A DNA stretch of 64,000 nt from Bodo saltans (Eukaryota > Euglenozoa > Kinetoplastea > Eubodonida > Bodonidae): the NCBI GenBank assembly GCA_001460835.1, contig CYKH01002220.1, forward strand, positions 63,969 to 127,968, read 5' to 3'. The translations under genes were made by a program, and so were the position numbers. Below, one piece after another: positions 46,670 to 56,552 of the stretch. Position 1 is the first letter of the stretch. The number at the start of each line of letters is the position of its first letter. The notes beneath the pieces are model-generated. The model was not told the origin of the DNA. It searched no databases and was given only the letters and a program-made list of their open reading frames with translations.

Positions 46670-49321
46670 ATGCGTGCCGCTCGAAGGGTTCCGTCGACGT
46701 TAGTGTCGTGCGTGACAACTCAGCGCGCAAGTTTCTCCGAATCGGTAATGACGCTGCAACAGCAGCATTCGTCAGAGACACTGACCAAGACGCACGGTTT
46801 CGGCATGATCAATCACGGAGCGGTCATTTCGAAGGACTCTAAGACGACTGCTGCCGCTGACCTTGCTCACACCGGTGTGCAATATGGCCTCGGGACATCT
46901 GCTGCGGATCCCTACTTGAGGACGCTGCCGAACTTAGAACTTCGACCTGTGGAGACAACTGTCGTTGACCGTGACGGATCGTCGCTGCAAGCGACACTTG
47001 ACGAGATTCAAACTCTGGGCGCCCGACGTGAATCCTTGCGTTATTGGATTGGCGGAGAGACTCCTCGACTCCCGTTGTGGCTACGATCGCTCAAGTCACA
47101 GAATGCACTTCCTGTGTCATCGAAGGGCGCCACCATACTGCACGAGTTTGAGAATGTGACCATTCCTGCCGCCTGTGCAGAACGCGGCGAGGATCATGCC
47201 ATTCCCCAAAAGCGGTGGCAATCACTCGTGCGCCGCTTCGTGACGATTCCAAAGTTGACTGTGCTCTCTCGTTCCGCTTTCGAGGGTCAGCTGGAGTTGG
47301 CAACGAAAGAGTCCCTGGCCTTCTTTGGCACTGATGCACCACTAGACGAGTTGCGCTCCGCGGTGGAGGTGCTCCGGCGCCAGGCGATCCACCAGCGCAA
47401 CGCAAAGCTTGATGACCTTGCGGCAACTCTATCAAACGGAGAGCTTGTAGCGGATGGCGACGCTGTGTGGGCAACATTCTTCTCGCTTGTCAAGGAGCAT
47501 CGTGCGTCTTCGGACCTTTTCTCGAACGCGAAGGAGAGTCCTGCATCGTCGCTAGAGTTTGTTTGGGATTCTGTTGTGGAGAGCACCGCAGCCCCAGCAC
47601 TAGTGTCGGCTCCCGTCGCGTTGTACCTCGTGGCCCTCACTGCGGCACATACCGTCATTGCCAACGATAGTGTCAGCGAGCGAATCCGTGGCCGCATCGA
47701 CCAGTCTGCAACAACTGCCACATCTTCTTCAGCACTTGTATCACCTATTGAGAAGCGCAATTTTGTTCGCAAAGCACTTCAAGCGTTGAACAGCTCAACG
47801 ATGTTGTCCGAGAAGTCAGAGCAAGTTTTGCGCTCCCTTGCTGTGAAGAAAGAGCTCCCCGACTCTATTGTCAATGCAATTGCGGCCGAATCTGTCTTTC
47901 AAAGTGCGTTGGAGTCAAGAGCATCAGAAGTCGCGAAGTTATTCCGTGACCCAGCGCAAGGAGGACTCTTGTTGTATCGTGCGACAACTTCTACCGACGA
48001 TGCGTCTGTGAAGGCGACCGTCCAAAAAGCACTTTCGGCAAACGGGTTTGCGCATACTGACGAGATTCGCATGAATCCCAGCCGATGGGCGACGAAATAC
48101 GCAACCATCGCAGCAACACTGCTGAAGCACCAAACGTTTGTGTCGCTGGTGTACGAAGCTGTCCGCGCAGAGACTGGAGCCGCGCAACAACGCCGCCCGG
48201 GCAGTGCACCACAAGGAATTGTTTCAGACGAGGGACTGAAGGAGCTTGGCAGCCTCAAAGAAATGAGAGAACAGTATGAACGACGTAGAACGCATCGCAT
48301 CGGCGTCCTGACAGATTTTTTGTCTTCCTTCGAAGGTGTCGAGGCTGGTGTGCGATACTGCGCTGCTTTTGGTGCGGATATGAGCCCCCTGACTGCGCTC
48401 CAGAGCGCCGCTGAGGAGCTCCACGACATCACTGCGACGTCTCGTGCAGAGGTTGCCGCCATTGCTGATGGTTCGCTTTGCGAACAGATCATTTCTGCGA
48501 TCGTTGACGCTCATCCATCATGGGTTCGTGCCAATGTCTTGGAAAGAAGTGTTGTGAATCAACCGGTCGATATGCAGTCGCAAGCTGCTCTTCGAGCGGC
48601 GATCCGCATGTACATCCGCCTGACTTATGTGCCGCACGCCGCAGCGGCCATGATTGCACGGAACACTCGTCGCCGTATCGGGCCGATTGGCACGGCCGAA
48701 CACGAACAAAACATTGCGGTCGAGGTTGGTATGGTGGAAAAGATGGACAATTTGCTCTACAAACGTTACGATTGGCAGGGTTGGTACCAACGCATGCAGG
48801 ACGTGCACAATCGCAACGTGTCCCTGCGATTTAAGCTGCACGATTTACGTACGTTGGATTCCCAAGGAAAGCCCTTCTTCGACATGCAATCGGAACGGCG
48901 CCTGCGCATTGTCGCCAAAGAGCGTGTCGGCATGGGGATTTTGAAGCTCGACAGTGACAAGTATGAAGATCAAAGCGATAATTACACGTTCGGCTCCGTC
49001 AAGGTCAGCCAACTTGTAGCGGATGCCAAGAAGACAATGCTAGGCCCTGAGTACGTCCCAACAGTTGAGGTGAAAGTTCGCCGTCCAAGCGGTCAGACAA
49101 AACTCCAATATAGTGCACTCGATTACGATCGCGTGGAGAAGAAGAGCGCCGAGCTGTACAAGAAATACGCCGAGCTCAAGAAGAAGTCCTTCTTTGTGCC
49201 CCCAACTGATCTCTGGCTTGATATCGCCGGTCTTCAGGTACGTAAGACGAACGAGGTTGCAGATGCTGATGGTTACACTGTAGATCTCTTCGAAAGCATG
49301 GGCCAGAAAGAACAGGAATAG
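46670..49321 (+). CDS. unknown, probably mitochondrial helical protein
   Basis: 883 residues. The N-terminus MRAARRVPSTLVSCVTTQRA is Arg/Ser/Thr-rich without acids, like a mitochondrial presequence. The rest is a largely helical soluble protein. Its best-ordered part is the C-terminal third (RIGPIGTAEHEQNIAVEVGM, YKRYDWQGWYQRMQDVHNRN, FFDMQSERRLRIVAKERVGM), ending in KKKSFFVPPTDLWLDIAGL. Large lineage-specific proteins of this style are common in kinetoplastid mitochondrial ribosomes and their assembly intermediates, but the family is not recognised and this is only a suggestion. In-frame sequence just upstream of the chosen ATG lacks another ATG. Confidence 0.8.
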   Translation: MRAARRVPSTLVSCVTTQRASFSESVMTLQQQHSSETLTKTHGFGMINHGAVISKDSKTTAAADLAHTGVQYGLGTSAADPYLRTLPNLELRPVETTVVDRDGSSLQATLDEIQTLGARRESLRYWIGGETPRLPLWLRSLKSQNALPVSSKGATILHEFENVTIPAACAERGEDHAIPQKRWQSLVRRFVTIPKLTVLSRSAFEGQLELATKESLAFFGTDAPLDELRSAVEVLRRQAIHQRNAKLDDLAATLSNGELVADGDAVWATFFSLVKEHRASSDLFSNAKESPASSLEFVWDSVVESTAAPALVSAPVALYLVALTAAHTVIANDSVSERIRGRIDQSATTATSSSALVSPIEKRNFVRKALQALNSSTMLSEKSEQVLRSLAVKKELPDSIVNAIAAESVFQSALESRASEVAKLFRDPAQGGLLLYRATTSTDDASVKATVQKALSANGFAHTDEIRMNPSRWATKYATIAATLLKHQTFVSLVYEAVRAETGAAQQRRPGSAPQGIVSDEGLKELGSLKEMREQYERRRTHRIGVLTDFLSSFEGVEAGVRYCAAFGADMSPLTALQSAAEELHDITATSRAEVAAIADGSLCEQIISAIVDAHPSWVRANVLERSVVNQPVDMQSQAALRAAIRMYIRLTYVPHAAAAMIARNTRRRIGPIGTAEHEQNIAVEVGMVEKMDNLLYKRYDWQGWYQRMQDVHNRNVSLRFKLHDLRTLDSQGKPFFDMQSERRLRIVAKERVGMGILKLDSDKYEDQSDNYTFGSVKVSQLVADAKKTMLGPEYVPTVEVKVRRPSGQTKLQYSALDYDRVEKKSAELYKKYAELKKKSFFVPPTDLWLDIAGLQVRKTNEVADADGYTVDLFESMGQKEQE

Positions 49322-49586
49322 GAATGAAGTCGAATGAAGGAGGGGATCAGAGAAGTGATCGACGAGAAGCGCAGCGCTTCGTCAACGCTTTTTACATTGG
49401 GAGACGAGAATTGAAATGATGAGGAAGAGAGTTGAGAGAACATAGGGCGATTAATTTGAGTAGTTACACTCCAAACACACCATCAAAACAGTGTTTTGAG
49501 CAATCGTCATTTCATTTGATCAATTGTATGCATCGAAAGTTACTTTGTGCTGCTTTACCTGAGTACTAAGTCCCAATCAATATCAA

Positions 49587-50852
49587 ATGTCGTTATCGCA
49601 CCATGATGTGCTGTCTCCTCTGGAGCGCGAAGCATTGAATGCAATGAAGCAACAGCGCCGCGCAGCTGTCGCATCGTCTGCTGCAGGCGCTGGAGAGCGG
49701 CTGCTTCTAGGAGGAAACTTTCGCTCCTTCGCTGCCGAGGACGTTGGTCTGCGCCGCGGCGTCGAACGCGTTCTTGAGCGCGAGGCGCAGTTGCTTGACA
49801 TCAGAATTCAACATATCACTGAGGACGTGGAAGAGTTGCGGCGAAAAGCATTCGGTTTGCAGTTGAAACACGATCGATTGGCCCACGTGATCGAGGTGAC
49901 GGTGCCGCAGAAGAAATCATCTGTTGAGGCACTACGCTCTGGCATTGGTGCTATTGAAGAAGCGCGATTGGGACGGCTGCATGATAAAAAGGTGCTTCTC
50001 CTGTCAGGTGCGGTTCGGGAGATTGTGTCTTCTTCTGGAGAAGGTTCATGGGCATCCACATCTTCAGGCAACGACGGTGTCACCGAGTTTGCATCCAAAG
50101 CGTGGCTATCCACTGATCGGTCATCGGCAGACGCACGTGCCACTCTCGCGTCAATGCTAGGAGAGAACACGACAAGCGAAAAAAGTGCTGACAATGATAT
50201 TGAAATGATACGAGCTGCAATTCAGCGTGAAACTCTCAGGCGTGAGGTGCGTGAGATGTTTGATGTATGCGTCGAGTCCAGTATGCCAAAGCAAGCATCG
50301 TCATGGTACCGTATTGCCTCGGACACTGTCGCACTCCAAACAAAGTTGAGAATGGATAAAGATGATTTCCCAAAATATGAGGCCATGAAAGAAAGCCTCG
50401 ATCGAGAAGCAGCTTCTCGAAGTTCGCTGAGAGAAGAGCAAGAGAGGCAGCTGCAAGTTGCGCATGATCGTCTGGAAGAGGCCCATCGGTCCGCATTTCA
50501 AAATAGAAAGAACATGATTGCACTCCATCGGCGGTTGACGAACGATCGCTCAGAAACTGCTGCCAAATCGAAGACGCAACTTGAAAGCATTCGAAATGAG
50601 CTAGCGATGGGGAAGGTTGACCTTCTTCGTGCCCTTTGCAACGATGAGAGCGCAGCAGCAGCAGCACCACCGTCGTCGTCAGCACCATTTGTCCACCATC
50701 AGCTCCACAACGGTAGTGACGCACCAACGTTTTCGATACCTACTAACGCAAGTGCCAGTCGCATGACCTCCACGGCCGCATCAGCAGCTGCTGCTGGGGG
50801 CCGAGCTGGCGAGAGGTTTCAACAAAGCGGTACATTCACTCCTGTTTGGTAG
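49587..50852 (+). CDS. unknown coiled-coil protein
   Basis: 421 residues. A helical core runs from ~residue 50 to 150 (ERVLEREAQLLDIRIQHITE, DVEELRRKAFGLQLKHDRLA) and again from ~205 to 355 (DREAASRSSLREEQERQLQV, ESIRNELAMGKVDLLRALC). Both blocks are predicted coiled coils, joined by a Ser/Gly-rich linker and followed by an Ala/Ser-rich tail. No catalytic or binding motif is visible. A cytoskeletal or flagellar role would fit but is not shown. Confidence 0.8.
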   Translation: MSLSHHDVLSPLEREALNAMKQQRRAAVASSAAGAGERLLLGGNFRSFAAEDVGLRRGVERVLEREAQLLDIRIQHITEDVEELRRKAFGLQLKHDRLAHVIEVTVPQKKSSVEALRSGIGAIEEARLGRLHDKKVLLLSGAVREIVSSSGEGSWASTSSGNDGVTEFASKAWLSTDRSSADARATLASMLGENTTSEKSADNDIEMIRAAIQRETLRREVREMFDVCVESSMPKQASSWYRIASDTVALQTKLRMDKDDFPKYEAMKESLDREAASRSSLREEQERQLQVAHDRLEEAHRSAFQNRKNMIALHRRLTNDRSETAAKSKTQLESIRNELAMGKVDLLRALCNDESAAAAAPPSSSAPFVHHQLHNGSDAPTFSIPTNASASRMTSTAASAAAAGGRAGERFQQSGTFTPVW

Positions 50853-51059
50853 CGTTTTTGGGAACTTATTTGTTCGCGGTGAAGAAAAAAATAGAATCCA
50901 ATTTCTTGTGATCTTATCTTGTATCATGTTGCTTGACAATGACACAAACACGGTGTTGCCTCGGTGTTTTTTTTTTAAATTGTCAGCCAATTTTTTGTTT
51001 CTTGCTGCCTATTGCGTATTTTTTGTTCGTAATAAAAAGAGGATCCACTAGGACACATA

Positions 51060-51566
51060 ATGGGCAAGCCAGAAATTACACTTCAGCACCTCGATGAGTG
51101 GATGATCCGCTGGCGCAAGTACCAGACTGAGTCCGACTGGCAGATTGAGGTCAACCGCCAGTGGTGGCGCCAGACCAACTACGGCATTGCGTCGTCCGTC
51201 TTTGTCCTCACCGGCCTGTGGACCGCTGGTACTGCAACCGTGAATCGTTGGTTCAGCGCTCCTCACTTCTTTGATATCGGCATCGATGTTGCTATCAAGG
51301 ACAAGCTGAAGACCACCCTGAACAGCACCTACCGCTACACCCCCCAGGGCTTCGGTCGTGTCGCTATTATTGGCCTCCCCACCTACTTCACCTTCGTGGG
51401 CCTCGAGCACTGGCAAGAGGGCCGCCGTCTGAATTCATACCTCAAGCAGAGCACCGTCTTCGGTGAGCAGGCCCGCCGCTTCGTCAACAACGGCAAGATT
51501 GAGGAATTCCTTGCCGTCAATATCAAGGCCTCCCTCCCCGAGTCCCAGTCCAAGGTCTATGCTTGA
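51060..51566 (+). CDS. small two-TM protein, possible mitochondrial respiratory-complex subunit
   Basis: 168 residues. The Trp/Arg-rich N-terminal helix (EWMIRWRKYQTESDWQIEVN, RQWWRQTNYG) leads into a first span (IASSVFVLTGLWTAGTATV). A second span (RVAIIGLPTYFTFVGLEHW) follows, and the C-terminus is hydrophilic. Codons are very strongly biased to C/G at third positions, comparable only to the cathepsin gene in this window and a sign of high expression. Small, abundant, two-span proteins of this style are typical subunits of kinetoplastid cytochrome oxidase or F-type ATP synthase, but I do not recognise which, if any. The start directly follows a T-rich region and AG. Confidence 0.85.
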   Translation: MGKPEITLQHLDEWMIRWRKYQTESDWQIEVNRQWWRQTNYGIASSVFVLTGLWTAGTATVNRWFSAPHFFDIGIDVAIKDKLKTTLNSTYRYTPQGFGRVAIIGLPTYFTFVGLEHWQEGRRLNSYLKQSTVFGEQARRFVNNGKIEEFLAVNIKASLPESQSKVYA

Positions 51567-51849
51567 TATCACACAATAGTTCATTAGCACTCCCCTCATT
51601 CTTGATTGTTCGAAAAAGAGCACAACCAGTGTGACTGTCTTTTCAACGTTGTTTCGTGGTTCTTCACGTCTGTTTTGTTTCGGGCTTTGGGTGTGAACAA
51701 TCAAGAATTCGCTGGCATCGTTGATGAATGGAATGTATTTCTTTTCTGAACTGAGACGAATTGCATATGAACTTCTTTGACTTTGTTTTTCGTGGCATGG
51801 AGGAGGTGAGTCCCTCACATTAGATCTAGTAAAGGAAAAGGTTTGGATT

Positions 51850-53139
51850 ATGTCATCTTCGGCAGAGGATGGGGACTGGAGAAGAAAGCTCCAAAAGAGC
51901 GAGACAAAGCGTGCTGAGATGGTGATGGAGAACCACCGCCTCAAAGATGAAGTCGACCAGCTGCGCGTGTCTGATGCGATGCATCGTCAAGCATCTGCGT
52001 CGCCACCGGGTCCTTATGCTACCGTTGGTGGTGGTAGTGCATCGCCGCAACGGGGTCACGTACAAGAAGCTTGGACCCCAGGAGGCGCGTCTATTGCAGG
52101 AATGTTTGCATCGCCCATCCATAAAGGGGGTGAGGGGTCACCAACAGCAGACCGCCGCGTGGAGGCTCTGGAAAAGCTGCTGCATGAGAAAAGTGAACAG
52201 CTTGACGTTGCGCAACGTCTCCTTGGACAATCATCGCCTCAAAACAGGACTCACCAACAGCACGCAGGCCACGCACCATCCCAGCGTCACGGAGGCGTTG
52301 GGTTTGTCACGATTGCACCACTCCCCCAAGCTTCTGAGGAAGACTATGGGTTCGCGGAGGAAGACCACGCAAAGCAATGCGCTGAAGAGATTATGGCGAG
52401 ACTTCTTCGTGCGCTGCATGCCCAGCGCGAGGCGCAAGACAAGCTTGCGGCTGCTCAGTTGGCTAACGTGCGCCTGCAGTCGCTTCTTGACGAAAGCAGA
52501 GGGCGCGAAGTGGTACTCTCTCAAATGATGGGAGCATACAGCGAAGTCGTCAACAGCGGCGGTGCTGGGGCAGCGGGAAGCAGTGGTGGTCCGTCGTCGC
52601 GTTCCCGAGCTCATGGAGTCCATGCCGACGGCTCGAGTGGTGGCGGCCCTCAACAGGTGGAGGCGTACCTTCAACAATGCGTGCAGAACTTGACGAGGCT
52701 AGATGGCGTCAAGCGACGACTGGTAGACGAGAAACTGAAAGAAGTGACTGAGGAATGTGCTCGGCTGAAGGAGAAGCGGCTGAACTCGTCAGGCGGCACA
52801 TTGGCGGGGATCTCTGGCAGTGGTCATCGACTTCTAGGCGACGTGGTTCAATCGCAATTTGGAGGCGATTTCATAGCCGCAGCTTCTTCAACTGCACCTG
52901 CCCGCAGTAGCGCTACGAAGTTTGGGGATGTTACATCGCAACATTCATCTGACATTCCTTTGTTGAGTGATGAACGGGCTCTTCTGCTTCAGCTTCTCGA
53001 GCGAGACAAGGAGTACCAGTCTCGCATGCAGAAGATGAAAGATATGATTATCGACAAAGAGAAACAAAACCAGGATCTCAAGAAGCTGCTTGCAGTCAGA
53101 GTCGCCAACAATGCTCCTCAAAAGCGTGGTCATTATTAG
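51850..53139 (+). CDS. unknown coiled-coil protein with Gly/Ser-rich linkers
   Basis: 429 residues. Short helices predicted to form coiled coils occur at the start (DWRRKLQKSETKRAEMVMEN), around residue 95-120 (RVEALEKLLHEKSEQLDVAQ), 170-220 (QREAQDKLAAAQLANVRLQS), 265-310 and the C-terminus (LLQLLERDKEYQSRMQKMKD). Gly/Ser/His-rich linkers separate them. No enzymatic motif is visible. The protein may be a cytoskeletal linker, but this is a guess from composition. Confidence 0.8.
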   Translation: MSSSAEDGDWRRKLQKSETKRAEMVMENHRLKDEVDQLRVSDAMHRQASASPPGPYATVGGGSASPQRGHVQEAWTPGGASIAGMFASPIHKGGEGSPTADRRVEALEKLLHEKSEQLDVAQRLLGQSSPQNRTHQQHAGHAPSQRHGGVGFVTIAPLPQASEEDYGFAEEDHAKQCAEEIMARLLRALHAQREAQDKLAAAQLANVRLQSLLDESRGREVVLSQMMGAYSEVVNSGGAGAAGSSGGPSSRSRAHGVHADGSSGGGPQQVEAYLQQCVQNLTRLDGVKRRLVDEKLKEVTEECARLKEKRLNSSGGTLAGISGSGHRLLGDVVQSQFGGDFIAAASSTAPARSSATKFGDVTSQHSSDIPLLSDERALLLQLLERDKEYQSRMQKMKDMIIDKEKQNQDLKKLLAVRVANNAPQKRGHY

Positions 53140-53443
53140 GGAAGAATGAAGAACACCTATCATCATTGTTCACTCGCTGTTTTTTTCTTCTTCTGAATCA
53201 CCATCGCTCGCAAGACATGAATTTTGGAGTTGTTTCATACCTCCTCAACGACAACGCTTTAGTTCGTTACGTTCAAATTAAAGAAAATACCTGTACGAAT
53301 TTTGAAAAAACCGAATCACTGAACTCAGTTGATGTTGAACGACACTGCATCTTTTGTCGGAGATTGTTCGTACTTTTCCCGTTGCAATGTGAATCAAAAT
53401 AGAAGCACCAGGGAAATTGACTGTCACCACAACAGGGAGTCAC
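53140..53443 (+). other. intergenic spacer
   Basis: Short spacer with a T/C run at about 53180-53197 that could be the splice signal for the next gene. No gene is supported. Confidence 0.45.
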
Positions 53444-56278
53444 ATGTCGTCGGCGAAGTTGCTAGTACCCTCTGCAGTTGCAGTTGCCCAAAACGCATCG
53501 TCAATTATAGATGACGATGCGTTTTCTGACACTCTTGTATCCACTGCCATCCACGGCGATGACGATGATCGTGATGATTCCACCAACAATGATGCTGTCA
53601 ACGTGCTTCTTGATCGATTTCTTTACGAAGCCGCTCTGTTGTTCGCCACGGTGCACCAAGGGTCGTACTTGTGGAATTTAGTAGAATCACTAGGTGCTCC
53701 TCGTGGCAAAGGAACGAAGGGAGACTTGACACAGGTTCGTGACGTGTTCATCGGCTCATATGTTGGGAATAGAGCCCTTGTGGCACTATGTAGTACGATT
53801 CGCATCATGCTTCCAAATGTCGCCACGATTAGCATGGTCAACGCGTCCCTTTACGCTGGAGATTCGGAGCCGAGCAACATCAACGGTAACACAACCATTC
53901 AGGCCATGTGCTCTTTGCTTTGTGGTCATCCTTCACTAAAGCACTGGGATTTGTCGAAGAACGATATTGGAGTCGCCGCTTTGCAAAGCCTCGTTGCATT
54001 GGTGAAGGGAACGCCGTCGATACTTTCCATAGATCTCCGTGACACGTTTGTGAAGGAAAGCGATCGATGGCAGCTTGATGCCGTATTGGCAGTCAACAAG
54101 AGAAAGGCAGAACGCGTGGCGGCATCATCTCCGCTCAATCAACACGGCAAACCCACCACTAATTCATCATCCACCAATGCGAACCACGAGGATGGGGTCC
54201 AAAGGCATCTTTCTTTAAAACTGCCCATCAACGGCGTTGCTAGCCTGCTTTCAACATCGATGCTGATGCACGCGTCCCAGAAAATGAGCTCGTCTCAACT
54301 GCTTTCCCCCAAAAAGTCTGTTGCCTCGGCGGCTGCAGGTGCAATCGCGGCATCCCCATCTCAAATTATTGTCACAGATGACATGGGCTCGTTGCGCCAC
54401 TTGAAGTCCGTTCCTGGCAGCCCCCATGGTGGTCCTGCTAGCCCCGGTGGAGCGACCACCAACGCGGGAAGTGGTGCTGTGCTCAAGCGAACGCCAGTTT
54501 CGATCCCGTACCTACGCAGCAAGAAAGATCCGCATTGCCTTGCCGCGTCAACCATGAGGTACATTCGTAATCGTGTTCCGCCACCAACTGCAGCACTAGC
54601 ATCTGCACAAACGGCGTCGAACTTGAAAGAAGGTTCTTCGTCGCTCGTTCCCTGGCCACGCGTCTTGTCTAACCTTGACATGACGAAATCTGCTGATGGA
54701 AAAGCTCGTGCAAATATTGCTCAGTTGTTGACGCCTGCGTGGCTCAAAGGAGCGGCCGCACCACAAACAGATGCCCAACGAATTATGATGAGAGAAGTGG
54801 TGCGCCGAACTTGTGTGTTCCAGGCAGTGTCTCAGCAATTGTTCCTAGCACCGCCGAGGCCACCCGCTGAAAACGGTGGGATTCCGTTGTCTGTACAAGC
54901 AGTGGGGGGCATGGTCGGAAAGTCTCTTGCGCAAGCCGACTATGAAGCTGTCCTTTATCGCCAACGTCTTCAGCAGGACCTCATTTTAGATGCCGTGGTG
55001 GAGTGTATGTCGTTGGTGCAGCTTACGGTTGGGGAGCCGGTGTGGGAAAAGGGGGACAAGGCTCGTAACGTCTATCTCATTCCACTTCCTGCGCCGCTCA
55101 AAGAGAACAAGTCTGGTTCGCCCTCCTCCGCGCGAAAATCGCGTGGAAATGGCGGCGCTGCCTCTTTTAGCTCCTCACCTGACTTAAAATCAGACGCTTC
55201 CATTGCAGAGTCTGCACCGCCACCACCGCGACAATTGCGGTTTGGTGCTGTGATGTCGAGCGGCGAAGTGCCATCCAGTGGCAAATCTTCTCCGAGCCTT
55301 CTCAGCCCAATGATGAGCTCGACACGAACTCAAGGAGGTGGTGGGTCTATGAGGCTTGCACAGATCCCGCCACTCCCAACACAGAGTATTGAATCCCGTA
55401 CGATGCCCCAGGGCCAATTCTTTGGGTATGACGAAGCCCTTCCGTTAGATTCCACTGCAGGGCCTGGACGTGTACGTACCACTCTTTGCACTTTGTGCCT
55501 TGAGGAGGGTGACGTCCCGCAACATTTGCTGATGCAATCCCCACTCACACCTAATCAGAAAACGACGCCGCCCGCGGAAGCAACAACTGCTACTGCTACT
55601 GAGGACGTTGCACGTGAAGGTGCACCTCAGCTTCCATCGCTCGGTAGTGACCTCAACAACGAATCGGTGAAGAGTGTATCCGTATGGTGTATGCGTCGTG
55701 AGGCGTTCGAAATGTTCTTCTCGGAGCCGTTGTTTGCGCAGCGTGTCGTGTCACGCCGCATCATTGACGCAATGCCATGCATGCTCGGCGTCGACGCACA
55801 ACTTCGGTTGTACCTTGGAGACCTTCTTATGAACCCAACTGTGATTTATGAGCGTGAGTTGCCGCTGTCTACATCGGAAGGCAATCATGGACGTGTGCCA
55901 CCAGAGTCCGTGGATGTCGTTCCTTTCACACAGCTCCTTGATCACGTTATTCTTGTAGAAGAGGGTTCGATGTGTGTGCGGCGACAAGGGCAAGAAATGT
56001 CTGTCTTTGGACGTGGAGATGTGATTGCGTTCGATGGAAAGCGAGACACTGCGACAGCCACAAAGGGTGAGATTTGTGAAGGGCTGCGTTGCGTGTTGAA
56101 GACTGGAAATATGCCTTCATGGAAGTTTCACGTGCTGTCTCTTGTTGAGCTGCGGCGATCCCTCCCAAGTGAACTTGTAGAGACGATTGCCGTTCAAACT
56201 CAAAAGAACTTCAAAGAAGTTGACGCGCGCTTAGACAACTCTGGCTGGGGTCGCCGCAGCAAGCGTACACCAATGTAA
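53444..56278 (+). CDS. LRR and cyclic-nucleotide-binding-like domain protein
   Basis: 944 residues from the first ATG of the frame. Residues ~110-225 contain leucine-rich-repeat-like units (CGHPSLKHWDLSKNDIGVAALQSLV is the clearest, ~53920). After a long Ser/Pro/Gly linker, a cNMP-binding-like beta-roll begins with MSLVQLTVGEPVWEKGDKARNVYLI (family pattern: GExIxxEGDxxxxxYxI). It is interrupted by a ~90-residue low-complexity insertion before QFFGYDEALP, which corresponds to the FGE(L)AL phosphate-binding turn. A second, weaker roll (LDHVILVEEGSMCVRRQGQEMSVFGRGDVIAF, ~55940) follows. The canonical phosphate-binding Arg is not seen, so ligand binding is uncertain. It may be a scaffold rather than a sensor. 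Confidence 0.8.
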   Translation: MSSAKLLVPSAVAVAQNASSIIDDDAFSDTLVSTAIHGDDDDRDDSTNNDAVNVLLDRFLYEAALLFATVHQGSYLWNLVESLGAPRGKGTKGDLTQVRDVFIGSYVGNRALVALCSTIRIMLPNVATISMVNASLYAGDSEPSNINGNTTIQAMCSLLCGHPSLKHWDLSKNDIGVAALQSLVALVKGTPSILSIDLRDTFVKESDRWQLDAVLAVNKRKAERVAASSPLNQHGKPTTNSSSTNANHEDGVQRHLSLKLPINGVASLLSTSMLMHASQKMSSSQLLSPKKSVASAAAGAIAASPSQIIVTDDMGSLRHLKSVPGSPHGGPASPGGATTNAGSGAVLKRTPVSIPYLRSKKDPHCLAASTMRYIRNRVPPPTAALASAQTASNLKEGSSSLVPWPRVLSNLDMTKSADGKARANIAQLLTPAWLKGAAAPQTDAQRIMMREVVRRTCVFQAVSQQLFLAPPRPPAENGGIPLSVQAVGGMVGKSLAQADYEAVLYRQRLQQDLILDAVVECMSLVQLTVGEPVWEKGDKARNVYLIPLPAPLKENKSGSPSSARKSRGNGGAASFSSSPDLKSDASIAESAPPPPRQLRFGAVMSSGEVPSSGKSSPSLLSPMMSSTRTQGGGGSMRLAQIPPLPTQSIESRTMPQGQFFGYDEALPLDSTAGPGRVRTTLCTLCLEEGDVPQHLLMQSPLTPNQKTTPPAEATTATATEDVAREGAPQLPSLGSDLNNESVKSVSVWCMRREAFEMFFSEPLFAQRVVSRRIIDAMPCMLGVDAQLRLYLGDLLMNPTVIYERELPLSTSEGNHGRVPPESVDVVPFTQLLDHVILVEEGSMCVRRQGQEMSVFGRGDVIAFDGKRDTATATKGEICEGLRCVLKTGNMPSWKFHVLSLVELRRSLPSELVETIAVQTQKNFKEVDARLDNSGWGRRSKRTPM

Positions 56279-56552
56279 AAAAACACCGTTAGTGTTGTGA
56301 GTTGTTCGTTGTTCACCCAAATTTTTTTTTTTAGAAAGAAGTTCTTCTGTGTGTCTGTCCACGACAACAATGTGACGTGCGTTGCCCTCGTTTTCAGACG
56401 CCAACGCAGATTGGCCTTTTCTCACTTTTTTCCTGTTGATTTTTTTTCCACCATACGAAGGCTTCTGCAATCAATCCCCAAACAGCATTCCACCAACCAA
56501 ACAACCACCAACAACAACCCCAATCCACCCAACCACCACCACCACCACACTC

